39,660 bases of DNA from QYOJ01 sp043810345. Lineage in GTDB: Bacteria; Bacteroidota; Bacteroidia; Bacteroidales; FEN-979. The notes beneath the pieces are model-generated. The model saw nothing but the letters and a program-made list of their open reading frames with translations. It searched no databases and was not told where the DNA came from. Shown in pieces: positions 16,344-24,216 of the stretch (the stretch's first letter is position 1; every line of letters begins with the position of its first letter). The translations under genes were made by a program, and so were the position numbers. The DNA lies in the NCBI GenBank assembly GCA_043810345.1, contig JBDROF010000069.1, forward strand, positions 1 to 39,660, in the 5' to 3' direction.

Positions 16344-17105
16344 TTATAGTTTAGAACAAACAACCTGATTCTTATATTTAATATTGATGACATTATACTT
16401 ATTCCAGCCAATCTGATTCAACCCCTGTCTGTAAAAAACCATCAAACACCTGAATTTATCTCCCAGCGCCTCCGCATCCCCAAGAAGAATAACATGATCT
16501 CCCACTTTGGGTATGAGCTCATAATCACCCGGACCATTGACAAAGATCTGATCCACCTGTGCTTTCAGAAAAGGATCATGATTAATGAACAGGGCCAGTT
16601 TTAACAGATCGGAGAGCAGTGGGGAGGAACTGGCAGAATCGGGAATAGCCCCGGAAGCCACCAGCACCCTAACCGGATAATCGGAATGGCATGGGAGTAA
16701 AACACCCGTCCTCCCGATGTAATAGCCCTGGTTTGTCTCCGTGATGATCCGGATAACAGGTTCTCGCTGAAAAGCATTGACATAGATCTCTCCGGTATGC
16801 GTACCATATACCTGTACATTGGCCATATAAGGATATCCTCTGACCACCCGTTCCAGCTTCTCCGTATTGATCTGAACCATGGGTTTGCCCTTGACCTCAC
16901 CCGCTACCGAGCGGATCAGGGAGTCGATTTCGGCTTCTGTCACCAGGCTGTCAGCCTCTCCGTAATGGAGATTGATACGCAGGCTCCGGCAGATCGTACC
17001 TTTCTGTTCATTCTCAGCAAACCCCAGCAATACTAACGTTCCCGTAAAAAGAAGACTCCCCAGGATGAGGTTAAAGATCCGCCGTATTTTCTTTTTCAAT
17101 CTCAT
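16344..17105 (-). CDS. ftsQ: Cell division protein FtsQ
   Basis: The 253-residue bitopic protein has a basic N-terminus, one membrane segment (FNLILGSLLFTGTLVLLGFA) and a periplasmic POTRA-like domain with VVRGYPYMANVQVYGTHTGEIYV. This matches the Bacteroidetes FtsQ/DivIB type, which links early and late divisome proteins. It overlaps the end of murC by 4 bases (ATGA), indicating translational coupling. Sequence conservation in this family is low; position between murC and ftsA supports the call. Confidence 0.9.
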   Translation of the reverse strand: MRLKKKIRRIFNLILGSLLFTGTLVLLGFAENEQKGTICRSLRINLHYGEADSLVTEAEIDSLIRSVAGEVKGKPMVQINTEKLERVVRGYPYMANVQVYGTHTGEIYVNAFQREPVIRIITETNQGYYIGRTGVLLPCHSDYPVRVLVASGAIPDSASSSPLLSDLLKLALFINHDPFLKAQVDQIFVNGPGDYELIPKVGDHVILLGDAEALGDKFRCLMVFYRQGLNQIGWNKYNVINIKYKNQVVCSKL

Positions 17106-18559
17106 TTGTTGCCTAATCTTTCTGTAATCGGTTGAATCAGTTGATCAATATCTCCGGCTCCCAGGGTCAGCAATACCTCGGGACGTCGTTCTTCAAGGAT
17201 TTTCAATACATCCTCTTTCTGGCACAGCTGTTTATCGAAGAGGTTGATTTTTTCCAGCAACATCCGCGAATGAATCCCTTCAAGGGGGAACTCCCGGGCC
17301 GGATAGATATCCAGCAGGATCAGGGTGTCCAGTTCAGCCAGCGCGCTGGCAAAGTCATCTGCCAGATCGCGCGTCCGGCTGTAAAGATGGGGCTGAAAGA
17401 CGCCGGTTACCCGTTTCCCCGGATAAAGTTCCCGCACCGCCCGGATACAGGCTCTCAGCTCTTCCGGATGATGCGCATAATCGTCGATGTAGATCAGGTC
17501 GTCCTGCTTGATCCGGATGTCGAACCGGCGGGCAACCCCGGTGAAGCTTTGGATGGCTCTCTTCAGATCTTCCTCATGAATGCCTAGGATCCATCCCACA
17601 GCCAGCGCTGCAATGGCATTCTCCAGGTTAAACAGACCAGGCATTCCCAGCGCAAAACCAGGCATGGTCTCCGCGGGCGTTGCGAAGTCAAAATGGACCA
17701 ATCCCTCGTGGATGGCTACGTTGGTTGCAAAGAAGTCTGCTTCGCCTTGCAGGACATAGGAGAAACGGGAAATCCCTTCCGGTATCTCTCTTCCCGGGGC
17801 AATTCCTTTTTTCAGGATCAGAGAGCCGTTGGTTCGGATCCTTCCTGCAAATTCCCCGAAAGATTCCATAAGGTTATCCGGGTGACCGTAAATGTCCAGG
17901 TGATCGGCATCCATGGAGGTGATGATGGCTATATCGGGAGTGAGATGCAGGAAGGAACGGTCGTATTCATCGGCCTCGACGATGCAAAATGGTGCCGTGG
18001 TGCCGTGGTGCCGTGGTGCCGTGGTTGAATCAGAAGAATTCGGACTGTGGACTGTGGACTGTGGACTGCGAACTGTGGACTGCGAACTGCGAACTGCGAA
18101 CTGAATAAAGTTGCTTCCATAGTTCTTGGAAATGCCCCCCAGGAATGCCACAACGGGCTTGCCAGCTGTAATGAAAAGATGGGCTATCATGGCAGAGGTG
18201 GTCGTTTTCCCGTGTGTGCCGGCAACCGCCACAGTGGTGAATGGCGAGGAGATCTCTCCGAGTACTTCGGCCCGTTTCCTGATTGGTACACCACGTTCTG
18301 ATAAAAACTGGTATTCAGCGTTCACCTTTGGTACAGCCGGAGTCCAGATCACCAGGTCGACATCATCAGGGATACACGAGGGGTCCTCTTTGAAATGTAC
18401 CTCCATCCCTTCGTTGATCAGCTGGTTTGTCAGGGATGTCGGTGTTTTGTCATACCCTGCCACACGAGCTCCATGATGCTTGAAATAGCGGGCCAGGGCG
18501 CTCATGCCAATGCCCCCGATACCCAGGAAATAGACCGATCTGACCTCTTTATCTTCCAT
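17102..18559 (-). CDS. murC: UDP-N-acetylmuramate--L-alanine ligase with repeat-derived insert
   Basis: MurC adds L-alanine to UDP-MurNAc in the cytoplasm. The Rossmann N-terminus (FLGIGGIGMSALARYF), ATP loop AGTHGKTTTSAMIAHL, the EADEYDRSFLHLTPD strand and the C-terminal DDYAHHPEELRA motif are all intact. The 485 residues are about 25 longer than usual. The excess is a Ser/Thr/Pro-rich segment at about residues 153-190 (starting FAVRSSQSTVRSPQSTVHS), between GGISKNYGSNFI and VEADEYD, where relatives have a short variable loop. It is encoded by two tandem arrays (17991-18025 and 18042-18103) and keeps the frame, so the enzyme is probably functional with an extra surface loop. Its start overlaps murG by 11 bases. 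Confidence 0.95.
   Translation of the reverse strand: MEDKEVRSVYFLGIGGIGMSALARYFKHHGARVAGYDKTPTSLTNQLINEGMEVHFKEDPSCIPDDVDLVIWTPAVPKVNAEYQFLSERGVPIRKRAEVLGEISSPFTTVAVAGTHGKTTTSAMIAHLFITAGKPVVAFLGGISKNYGSNFIQFAVRSSQSTVRSPQSTVHSPNSSDSTTAPRHHGTTAPFCIVEADEYDRSFLHLTPDIAIITSMDADHLDIYGHPDNLMESFGEFAGRIRTNGSLILKKGIAPGREIPEGISRFSYVLQGEADFFATNVAIHEGLVHFDFATPAETMPGFALGMPGLFNLENAIAALAVGWILGIHEEDLKRAIQSFTGVARRFDIRIKQDDLIYIDDYAHHPEELRACIRAVRELYPGKRVTGVFQPHLYSRTRDLADDFASALAELDTLILLDIYPAREFPLEGIHSRMLLEKINLFDKQLCQKEDVLKILEERRPEVLLTLGAGDIDQLIQPITERLGNK
17991..18103. repeat. Two 8-base tandem arrays inside murC
   Basis: Bases 17991-18025 are about four copies of GGTGCCGT. Bases 18042-18103 are GGACTGTG units followed by GAACTGCG units. 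Both lie in frame within the murC coding region and have no counterpart in the usual protein. The first array matches, on the other strand, the array at 11653-11700. Confidence 0.9.
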
Positions 18560-19736
18560 GATGGTCTCGTTGCGTTCCTACCAGTTTAAACACTTCGTGG
18601 GCAATCCGGCTAGCCGCATCCGGAATGGCCAGTTTCCGGATTTGTTGACCCAGATGTTGCCGTGATGTCTCATTTTTCATCATCTCCGCCACCCTACCCG
18701 GCAGGATAGCTGGCGCCTTCCTGTCGGAGATCGTAACCGCGGCCTCCCGCTCCACCAGGGCACGGGCATTTTTTGTCTGATGATCTTCCGCTACGTTTGG
18801 GGAAGGAATCAGGATCACGGGTTTCCCTACCATACAGAGTTCCGAAATCGCAATGGCTCCTGCCCGTGATATCACCAGGTCGGCACAGGAGTAGGCGAGG
18901 TCCATACGGTCGATGAAGGGGAAGACCCCTCCCCAACCCTCCCCTTGCAGGGGAGGGAGCAAGTCCCCTTCAGGGGATTTAGGGGCTATTCCCGTATAAC
19001 GTATTTCGTATTTCATCCCAACAAGCCTGCTTTGTACTTCGTTATAATAATATCTCCCCGTTTGCCACAGCAGTTGCACATCTTCAGGAAGCCCTTGATC
19101 GAGCAGGGCAAATATGCTGTCATTTATCGTTTTTGCTCCACCGCTGCCTCCCATCACAAGGATCGTTTTTTTAGCAGGGTCAAGTCCAAAATGGGTGTAG
19201 GCTTCAGGCATATGCTCCGACAAGGAGGCCAGGTCGGTTCGTACAGGATTCCCGGTGAGCACTATTTTCTCTTTCGGGAAATAGTGTTCCATCCCGTCAT
19301 ACGCTACACAGATGGTATTCACCCGTTTCCCCAACAGTCTGTTCGTGACTCCGGGGAGCGAATTCTGTTCCTGGATGAGTGTGGGAATCCCTTGTGCAGC
19401 TGCCATCTTCAGGGTGGGGCCGCTGGCATAACCACCCACCCCGATCACCACATCGGGATGGAACTGTTTGATCATCTTCCTGGCCAGTTGAAGGCTTCGC
19501 ATCAGCTTAAAAGGGAACGCCAGGTTCTTCCATGTGAACCTCCTGACGAACCCGGCAACCGGCAAACTCTCGATACGGAACCCGGCCGCCGGAACCTTCT
19601 CCATCTCCAACCTCCCCCTGGCACCGATGAACAGGATCTCTGCAGCAGGCTCCCGGATCTTGATAGCCTGAGCAATCGCAATCGCAGGGTAGACATGCCC
19701 GCCTGTTCCTCCTCCGCTGATGATAAATCTGCTCAT
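18549..19736 (-). CDS. murG: MurG lipid II synthase with palindromic-repeat insert
   Basis: MurG is the glycosyltransferase that adds GlcNAc to lipid I at the inner face of the membrane. The glycine loops GGGTGGHVYPAIAIAQAI and VGVGGYASGPTLKMAA, the EQNSLPGVTNRLLG stretch and the UDP-GlcNAc site (VMGGSGGAKTIND, VISRAGAIAISELCMVGKPVILIPSPN) are present. At 395 residues it is longer than most. The excess is about 22 residues (KSPEGDLLPPLQGEGWGG, about 250-273), just before PFIDRMDLAYSCADLVISRAG. They are encoded by a G/C-rich palindromic repeat (18918-18986) also found outside genes. The insert lies in a loop before a conserved helix, so activity is probably retained. ftsW lies 3 bases upstream. 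Confidence 0.95.
   Translation of the reverse strand: MSRFIISGGGTGGHVYPAIAIAQAIKIREPAAEILFIGARGRLEMEKVPAAGFRIESLPVAGFVRRFTWKNLAFPFKLMRSLQLARKMIKQFHPDVVIGVGGYASGPTLKMAAAQGIPTLIQEQNSLPGVTNRLLGKRVNTICVAYDGMEHYFPKEKIVLTGNPVRTDLASLSEHMPEAYTHFGLDPAKKTILVMGGSGGAKTINDSIFALLDQGLPEDVQLLWQTGRYYYNEVQSRLVGMKYEIRYTGIAPKSPEGDLLPPLQGEGWGGVFPFIDRMDLAYSCADLVISRAGAIAISELCMVGKPVILIPSPNVAEDHQTKNARALVEREAAVTISDRKAPAILPGRVAEMMKNETSRQHLGQQIRKLAIPDAASRIAHEVFKLVGTQRDHHGR
18918..18986. repeat. Palindromic interspersed repeat inside murG
   Basis: It combines two hairpin-forming parts: CCCTCCCCTTGCAGGGGAGG (18938-18957) and AGTCCCCTTCAGGGGATTT (18962-18980). Bases 18961-18986 are identical over 26 bases to 28474-28499 in the intergenic repeat island. 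The first part is also closely similar to the end of ackA (36320-36355). Confidence 0.93.
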
Positions 19737-19739
19737 TGT

Positions 19740-20930
19740 CTATACCATAGCTGGTTGGTTCTCTTGCAACACATCCACTTCGGTGCCGTTTTTCGTCTCA
19801 ATCTCTGTTCGCCTGCTCACACTAAGGATGATCCCGAGCGAGATACAGGTAAACCAGATAGAAGTTCCTCCCATGCTGATCAGCGGCAACGTTTGTCCGG
19901 TGACCGGAAACAAATTGACGGCCACGGCCATGTTGATCAATGCCTGGAATACCAGGCTAAATCCTATCCCAACACTCAACAGGGTGCCAAAATTCCCCGG
20001 ACACTTATTCGCGATGCGGATCACCCGGAACAACAGGATCAGGTATAACAGCATCACAATCACTCCGCCTACGATGCCATATTCTTCAATGATAATGGCG
20101 AAGATAAAGTCGGAATAGGGATGAGGAAGGAAGTTCCGTTGAGTGCTTTTCCCGGGGGATTTCCCCAGTACTCCTCCTGAGACGATTGCGATCTTTGCCT
20201 GATCAACCTGGTAGGTCTCATCACTGGTAGCCTTTTCCTTGTCGAAGAAGGTCTCCATCCGGTTTTTCCATGTGGTGCTTCGGGGAAGCAGGTTTGGGGC
20301 GGTAATGGCGATCCCCAGGATCAGGAGGATCCCAACGACCCCAACTCCTGCCAACGTCAGGATGTACTTCATTTTCACTCTCCCGATGAACATCAGCACG
20401 ATACAGGTTACAGAGAGGATGGCACAGGTAGAGAAATTGGCTGGCAGGATCAGCAGGCAGATTATGATTACCGGCAGGATGGCCGGCAGAAATCCCCGTT
20501 TAAACTCCTTGATCTGCTCCTGGTTCTTGCTTAGCACCCTGGCTACATACATGATCAGGAAGAGCTTGGCTACATCCGAACTCTGGAATGTGATATTAAA
20601 GATGGGCACAGTGAGCCAACGGTTAGCTTCGTTGAAACCGGTCCCCGAGATCAGGGTGACCAGCAATAGCGGAATGGAGAGGATCAACCCGATCTGTGCC
20701 AGTCGGGAGTAATAGGTATATTTGACCAGGTGCATCAGGTACATCAGGATAAACCCAAGTCCGAGGATAAAGAACTGACGCAGCAGGTAGTGCTCGGTAT
20801 CACCGCCTTGCTTCTTGTAGGCAAGCAATCCCGTAGAACTGTAAACGGCCAGCAGCGAAAAGATGGAGAGGATGATCACAATGATCCAGATCACCTTATC
20901 TCCTTTGGTATTGTCAGCAAACTCATGCAT
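19740..20930 (-). CDS. ftsW: Septal peptidoglycan polymerase FtsW
   Basis: The 396-residue SEDS-family protein has about ten membrane segments. Family landmarks are YSSTGLLAYKKQGGD near the start, NEANRWLTVPIFNITFQSSDVAKL, the PHPYSDFIFAIIIEEYGIVGG loop and the C-terminal GQTLPLISMGGTSIWFTCISLGIILSVSR. It polymerises lipid II with its partner, the FtsI-type transpeptidase encoded upstream. It follows the murD remnant by 5 bases. Confidence 0.96.
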   Translation of the reverse strand: MHEFADNTKGDKVIWIIVIILSIFSLLAVYSSTGLLAYKKQGGDTEHYLLRQFFILGLGFILMYLMHLVKYTYYSRLAQIGLILSIPLLLVTLISGTGFNEANRWLTVPIFNITFQSSDVAKLFLIMYVARVLSKNQEQIKEFKRGFLPAILPVIIICLLILPANFSTCAILSVTCIVLMFIGRVKMKYILTLAGVGVVGILLILGIAITAPNLLPRSTTWKNRMETFFDKEKATSDETYQVDQAKIAIVSGGVLGKSPGKSTQRNFLPHPYSDFIFAIIIEEYGIVGGVIVMLLYLILLFRVIRIANKCPGNFGTLLSVGIGFSLVFQALINMAVAVNLFPVTGQTLPLISMGGTSIWFTCISLGIILSVSRRTEIETKNGTEVDVLQENQPAMV

Positions 20931-20935
20931 CGTTG

Positions 20936-21481
20936 CTACAGGTTTTTAACAGCATTTTTATAAGCAACTCCGCGCGCTTCGAAATTTTCAAACATGTCGA
21001 AACTTGGACATGCAGGAGAGAGTAACACGCAATCACCTGTTTTAGCCAGATAGTATGCGGTCTCCACGGCTTCTCCCATATCTTTCACCCGGATTACCGG
21101 GATCTCAGTACCTTTGAATACCTCCAGGATGTTTTGTGATTCCCCGAGAAGGAGGATGGCTTTGACCTTTTTCTCTACCAGATCCCTGATGGTTGCATAA
21201 TCATTTCTCCTGTCGGCTCCTCCTGCGATCCAAATGACCGGCCGGTTTATGCTTTCCAGGGCAAACCAGGTGGCATTGATGGTACAGGCCCTGGAGTCGT
21301 TGATAAACTCAATCCCATGGATGTTGGCTACAAATTCTAACTGGTGTTCAGGAGATTGTGAGCTGCCGAGCGACTCTTTTATCAACTCTTTCCGCAGTTC
21401 TAAGATCCTTGAGGTCACTGATGCAGCCAAGGTGGAATAGGTCCTGGATCTTCCTTGTAAAGCCAATGCTTCTAGTGTCAT
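20936..21481 (-). pseudogene. murD: MurD remnant: only the C-terminal part of the D-glutamate ligase
   Basis: This 181-residue open frame aligns only to the last ~40 percent of MurD (usually about 450 residues). The N-terminal UDP-binding domain and the central ATPase domain with the GKT loop are missing. The mraY stop codon lies just 2 bases before the ATG, and an in-frame stop 15 bases upstream excludes a longer form. The remaining domain is recognisable (LELRKELIKESL, HGIEFINDSRACTINATWFA, IAGGADRRNDYA, LLSPACPSFDMFENFEARG). Family-conserved residues are altered: NDSKATN reads NDSRACT, HRLE reads HQLE, and the DxKxxDY lysine is Arg. It cannot ligate D-glutamate by itself. Either it is a decaying remnant and a complete murD lies elsewhere, or the C-terminal domain has been kept for another task; an assembly deletion is also possible. 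Confidence 0.85.
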
Positions 21482-21483
21482 GG

Positions 21484-22737
21484 TTACCGGAGTTTAAGTG
21501 TTACAATGGATAAAACTGCCAGCATGATGCCGACGATAAAAAAGCGGAGCACGATCTTCGACTCGTGGTATCCCTGCATCTGGAAATGGTGATGAAGAGG
21601 CGACATCATGAAGATTCTCCGTCCTGTTCCGAATTTCCGTTTGGTATATTTGAACCAGCTTACTTGAAGCACAACCGACAGGTTCTCAGCAAGGAAGATC
21701 CCGCAGAAGATCGGGATCATGATCTCTTTCCGGATCATGATCGCAAAGACTGCAATCACGCCACCAAGCGCCAGACTGCCGGTATCACCCATGAATACCT
21801 GGGCCGGGTAGGAGTTGTACCAGAGGAACCCTATGCAGGCCCCGACAAACGCACTGATGTAGATAGCCAGCTCGCCTGTATTCGGGATGTACATGATATT
21901 CAGGTAGTTGGCTAAGATGATATTGCCGGATACGTAAGCCAGCACGCCCAGCGTTACACCGATGATCGCCGAGGTGCCGGTAGCCAGGCCATCCAGCCCG
22001 TCGGTAAGATTGGCTCCGTTTGAGACGGCGATGATGATGAAGATCACCAGGGGGATGAAGATCAGCCAGGTCCACTTTTTCGCATTCTCCCCCAGCCAGG
22101 AGATGAGGGAGTAGTAGTCAAATTCGTTGTTCTTGATAAAAGGGATTGTGGTTTTGGTAGACTTGACAGATGATTTGTTGAAAATAGTCGTTTGTTCAAA
22201 CTCCGTTTCCACCCCGAACACCTGGTCCGACTTAACTACTGCCTGTTGATTGACCCGTTCCTTGATCACGATGCCATTACTGTAATACATGGTGAACCCG
22301 ATGATCAGCCCCAATACGATCTGCCCCATCACTTTGAACTTGCCGGCCAGCCCTTTCTTATCTTTCCTGAACACCTTGATATAGTCATCCAGGAAGCCGA
22401 TAAATCCCAGCCAAACGGTGGCAATCAGGATCAGGAGAATGTAGATATTGTGAAGCTTGGCAAAGAGGAGGGTAGGAATCAGGATCGCTGCCAGGATGAT
22501 CAGTCCGCCCATGGTGGGGGTACCTCTCTTCTCCTTTTCCCCTTTCAGCCCCAGGTCACGGATATTTTCTCCCACCTGCTTCCTGAGGAGGAATCCGATC
22601 ACTCGTTTTCCGATGATCAGGGAGATGAACAGGGAGGTGATCAGTGCAGCCCCTGCCCGGAAAGAGATATACTGGAATACCCCGGCTCCGGGAAAGTTAA
22701 AGGCTGTGTCCAGATATTGAAATAGATAGTACAGCAT
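21484..22737 (-). CDS. mraY: Phospho-MurNAc-pentapeptide transferase MraY
   Basis: MraY transfers phospho-MurNAc-pentapeptide to undecaprenyl phosphate, making lipid I. The 417-residue membrane protein has about ten hydrophobic segments and the catalytic motifs LGFIGFLDDYIKVF, NGANLTDGLDGLATG and MGDTGSLALGG, and MMSPLHHHFQ near the C-terminus. The extra ~50-residue loop between membrane segments (IVIKERVNQQAVVKSDQVFG onward) is usual in Bacteroidetes. It is 3 bases downstream of murE; its stop is immediately followed by the murD remnant. Confidence 0.97.
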   Translation of the reverse strand: MLYYLFQYLDTAFNFPGAGVFQYISFRAGAALITSLFISLIIGKRVIGFLLRKQVGENIRDLGLKGEKEKRGTPTMGGLIILAAILIPTLLFAKLHNIYILLILIATVWLGFIGFLDDYIKVFRKDKKGLAGKFKVMGQIVLGLIIGFTMYYSNGIVIKERVNQQAVVKSDQVFGVETEFEQTTIFNKSSVKSTKTTIPFIKNNEFDYYSLISWLGENAKKWTWLIFIPLVIFIIIAVSNGANLTDGLDGLATGTSAIIGVTLGVLAYVSGNIILANYLNIMYIPNTGELAIYISAFVGACIGFLWYNSYPAQVFMGDTGSLALGGVIAVFAIMIRKEIMIPIFCGIFLAENLSVVLQVSWFKYTKRKFGTGRRIFMMSPLHHHFQMQGYHESKIVLRFFIVGIMLAVLSIVTLKLR

Positions 22738-22740
22738 ACC

Positions 22741-24216
22741 TTACGGATTATTAACACGTTGGTTTATTCCGAAGATTTCACGCACAACAGATTGATCATC
22801 AAATGGATATCTTATTCCTTTGATCTCCTGGTACCGCTCATGTCCTTTTCCCGCCACCAGGATGTAATCACCCGGCCTGGCCAATGCACAGGCGGTTCTG
22901 ATCGCCTCCCTCCGGTCGGCGATCACCAGCAGGTTTTTCTCATGCTCCACGGGAATCCCTTTTTTCATCTCCTCGAGGATGGCCTCTGGCTCCTCAAAGC
23001 GCGGATTATCAGAGGTGAGGATCACCCGGTTGCTGAACCGACTCGCGATGGCGGCCATCAGCGGTCGTTTAGCGGCATCCCGGTTACCCCCGGCACCAAC
23101 CAGGGTGATCAGCTCTCCCTCTCCTTCCCGGATCTCGTTGATCGACTCCAGGATGTTTTGAAGGGCATCAGGAGTATGGGCATAATCCACGATGACAGTG
23201 ACCCTGTTCGGGGAGATCACGTAGTTGAACCGCCCTTCAACGGGCAGCAGGCGGCTTAAACAGGTCAGCACAGAGGTCTTATCCTGCTCCAGCAATATCG
23301 CTGTCGCATAGACGGCGAGCAGGTTGTAGGCATTAAACCGGCCGATCAGGCGAAACCATACCTCATGCCCGTCTATAATCAGGTGAAGCCCCTGTACGGT
23401 ATTTTCGATCACTTTGCACCGGAAATCAGCCATGGAGGTCAGCCCGAAACTCTTTTTCTCAGCCAGGCAGTTCTGCAGCATCACCAACCCATGCTTATCA
23501 TCTTTGTTTACCAGGGCAAAGGCAGGGGGGGCCAACTGGTCGAAGAAACTCTTTTTAGCCTGGATATACCGGTCGAAAGATTGATGATAATCGAGGTGGT
23601 CATGAGTAATGTTGGTAAAGAGCCCACCAGCGAACTGCAATCCTGCAATCCGCCGCTGGTCAATGGCATGTGAACTCACCTCCATGAAACAATAGGCACA
23701 ACCGGCATCCACCATCCGGCTCAGCAGGTGGTTCAACTGAATGACATCAGGTGTGGTATGAGTGGTTTCGATAACCTCCCCGTGGATCAGGTTTTTAATG
23801 GTAGAAATCAGTCCGCTTTTGCTGCCGAGCTCTTCAAATAGCTGATACAACCACGTGGCCGTCGTGGTTTTTCCATTGGTGCCGGTTATCCCAATCAGTT
23901 TCAAGGCGTGTGACGGGTGATCATAAAAACCGGAAGCGATCAGACCCAGTGCAACAGCAGAATCTTCCACCTCCACATAGGTGACGCCATCATGCAACCG
24001 GCCGGGGAGGTGCTGGCACAGGATCACACTCGCCCCCAGGGCAATGGCCTGACTGACGTACTGGTGGCCATCGGTGACGGTGCCGGGGATGGCAGAAAAA
24101 AGCGAACCGGGCAACATGTTCCTGGAGTCCAGGTGCAACGAGGTGACCAAAACCTCCCTCTCTCCGGTAATCCGGCGTACCTTAATCCCTTGCAATATCC
24201 CCTCCAGTTGCTTCAT
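22741..24216 (-). CDS. murE: UDP-MurNAc-L-Ala-D-Glu--meso-diaminopimelate ligase MurE
   Basis: The 491-residue Mur ligase adds the third peptide residue. The ATP loop GITGTNGKTTTATWLYQL (112-119 core), the THTTPDVIQLNHLL and HDHLDYHQSFDRYIQAKKSFF regions, VDYAHTPDALQ and, near residue 400, SDNPRFEEP are visible. The DNPR motif marks specificity for meso-diaminopimelate rather than lysine. The gene overlaps ftsI by 4 bases. All three Mur-ligase domains are intact here, in contrast to the murD remnant two genes downstream. Confidence 0.97.
   Translation of the reverse strand: MKQLEGILQGIKVRRITGEREVLVTSLHLDSRNMLPGSLFSAIPGTVTDGHQYVSQAIALGASVILCQHLPGRLHDGVTYVEVEDSAVALGLIASGFYDHPSHALKLIGITGTNGKTTTATWLYQLFEELGSKSGLISTIKNLIHGEVIETTHTTPDVIQLNHLLSRMVDAGCAYCFMEVSSHAIDQRRIAGLQFAGGLFTNITHDHLDYHQSFDRYIQAKKSFFDQLAPPAFALVNKDDKHGLVMLQNCLAEKKSFGLTSMADFRCKVIENTVQGLHLIIDGHEVWFRLIGRFNAYNLLAVYATAILLEQDKTSVLTCLSRLLPVEGRFNYVISPNRVTVIVDYAHTPDALQNILESINEIREGEGELITLVGAGGNRDAAKRPLMAAIASRFSNRVILTSDNPRFEEPEAILEEMKKGIPVEHEKNLLVIADRREAIRTACALARPGDYILVAGKGHERYQEIKGIRYPFDDQSVVREIFGINQRVNNP

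Noticed and set aside
17991..18103. Possible CRISPR array in the repeated stretch
   Set aside because: Units are only 8 bases with no unique spacers, and they are translated as part of MurC.
18945..20048. 367-codon open frame on the plus strand across murG and ftsW
   Set aside because: It mirrors two well-conserved genes and spans their junction; no motif is visible.
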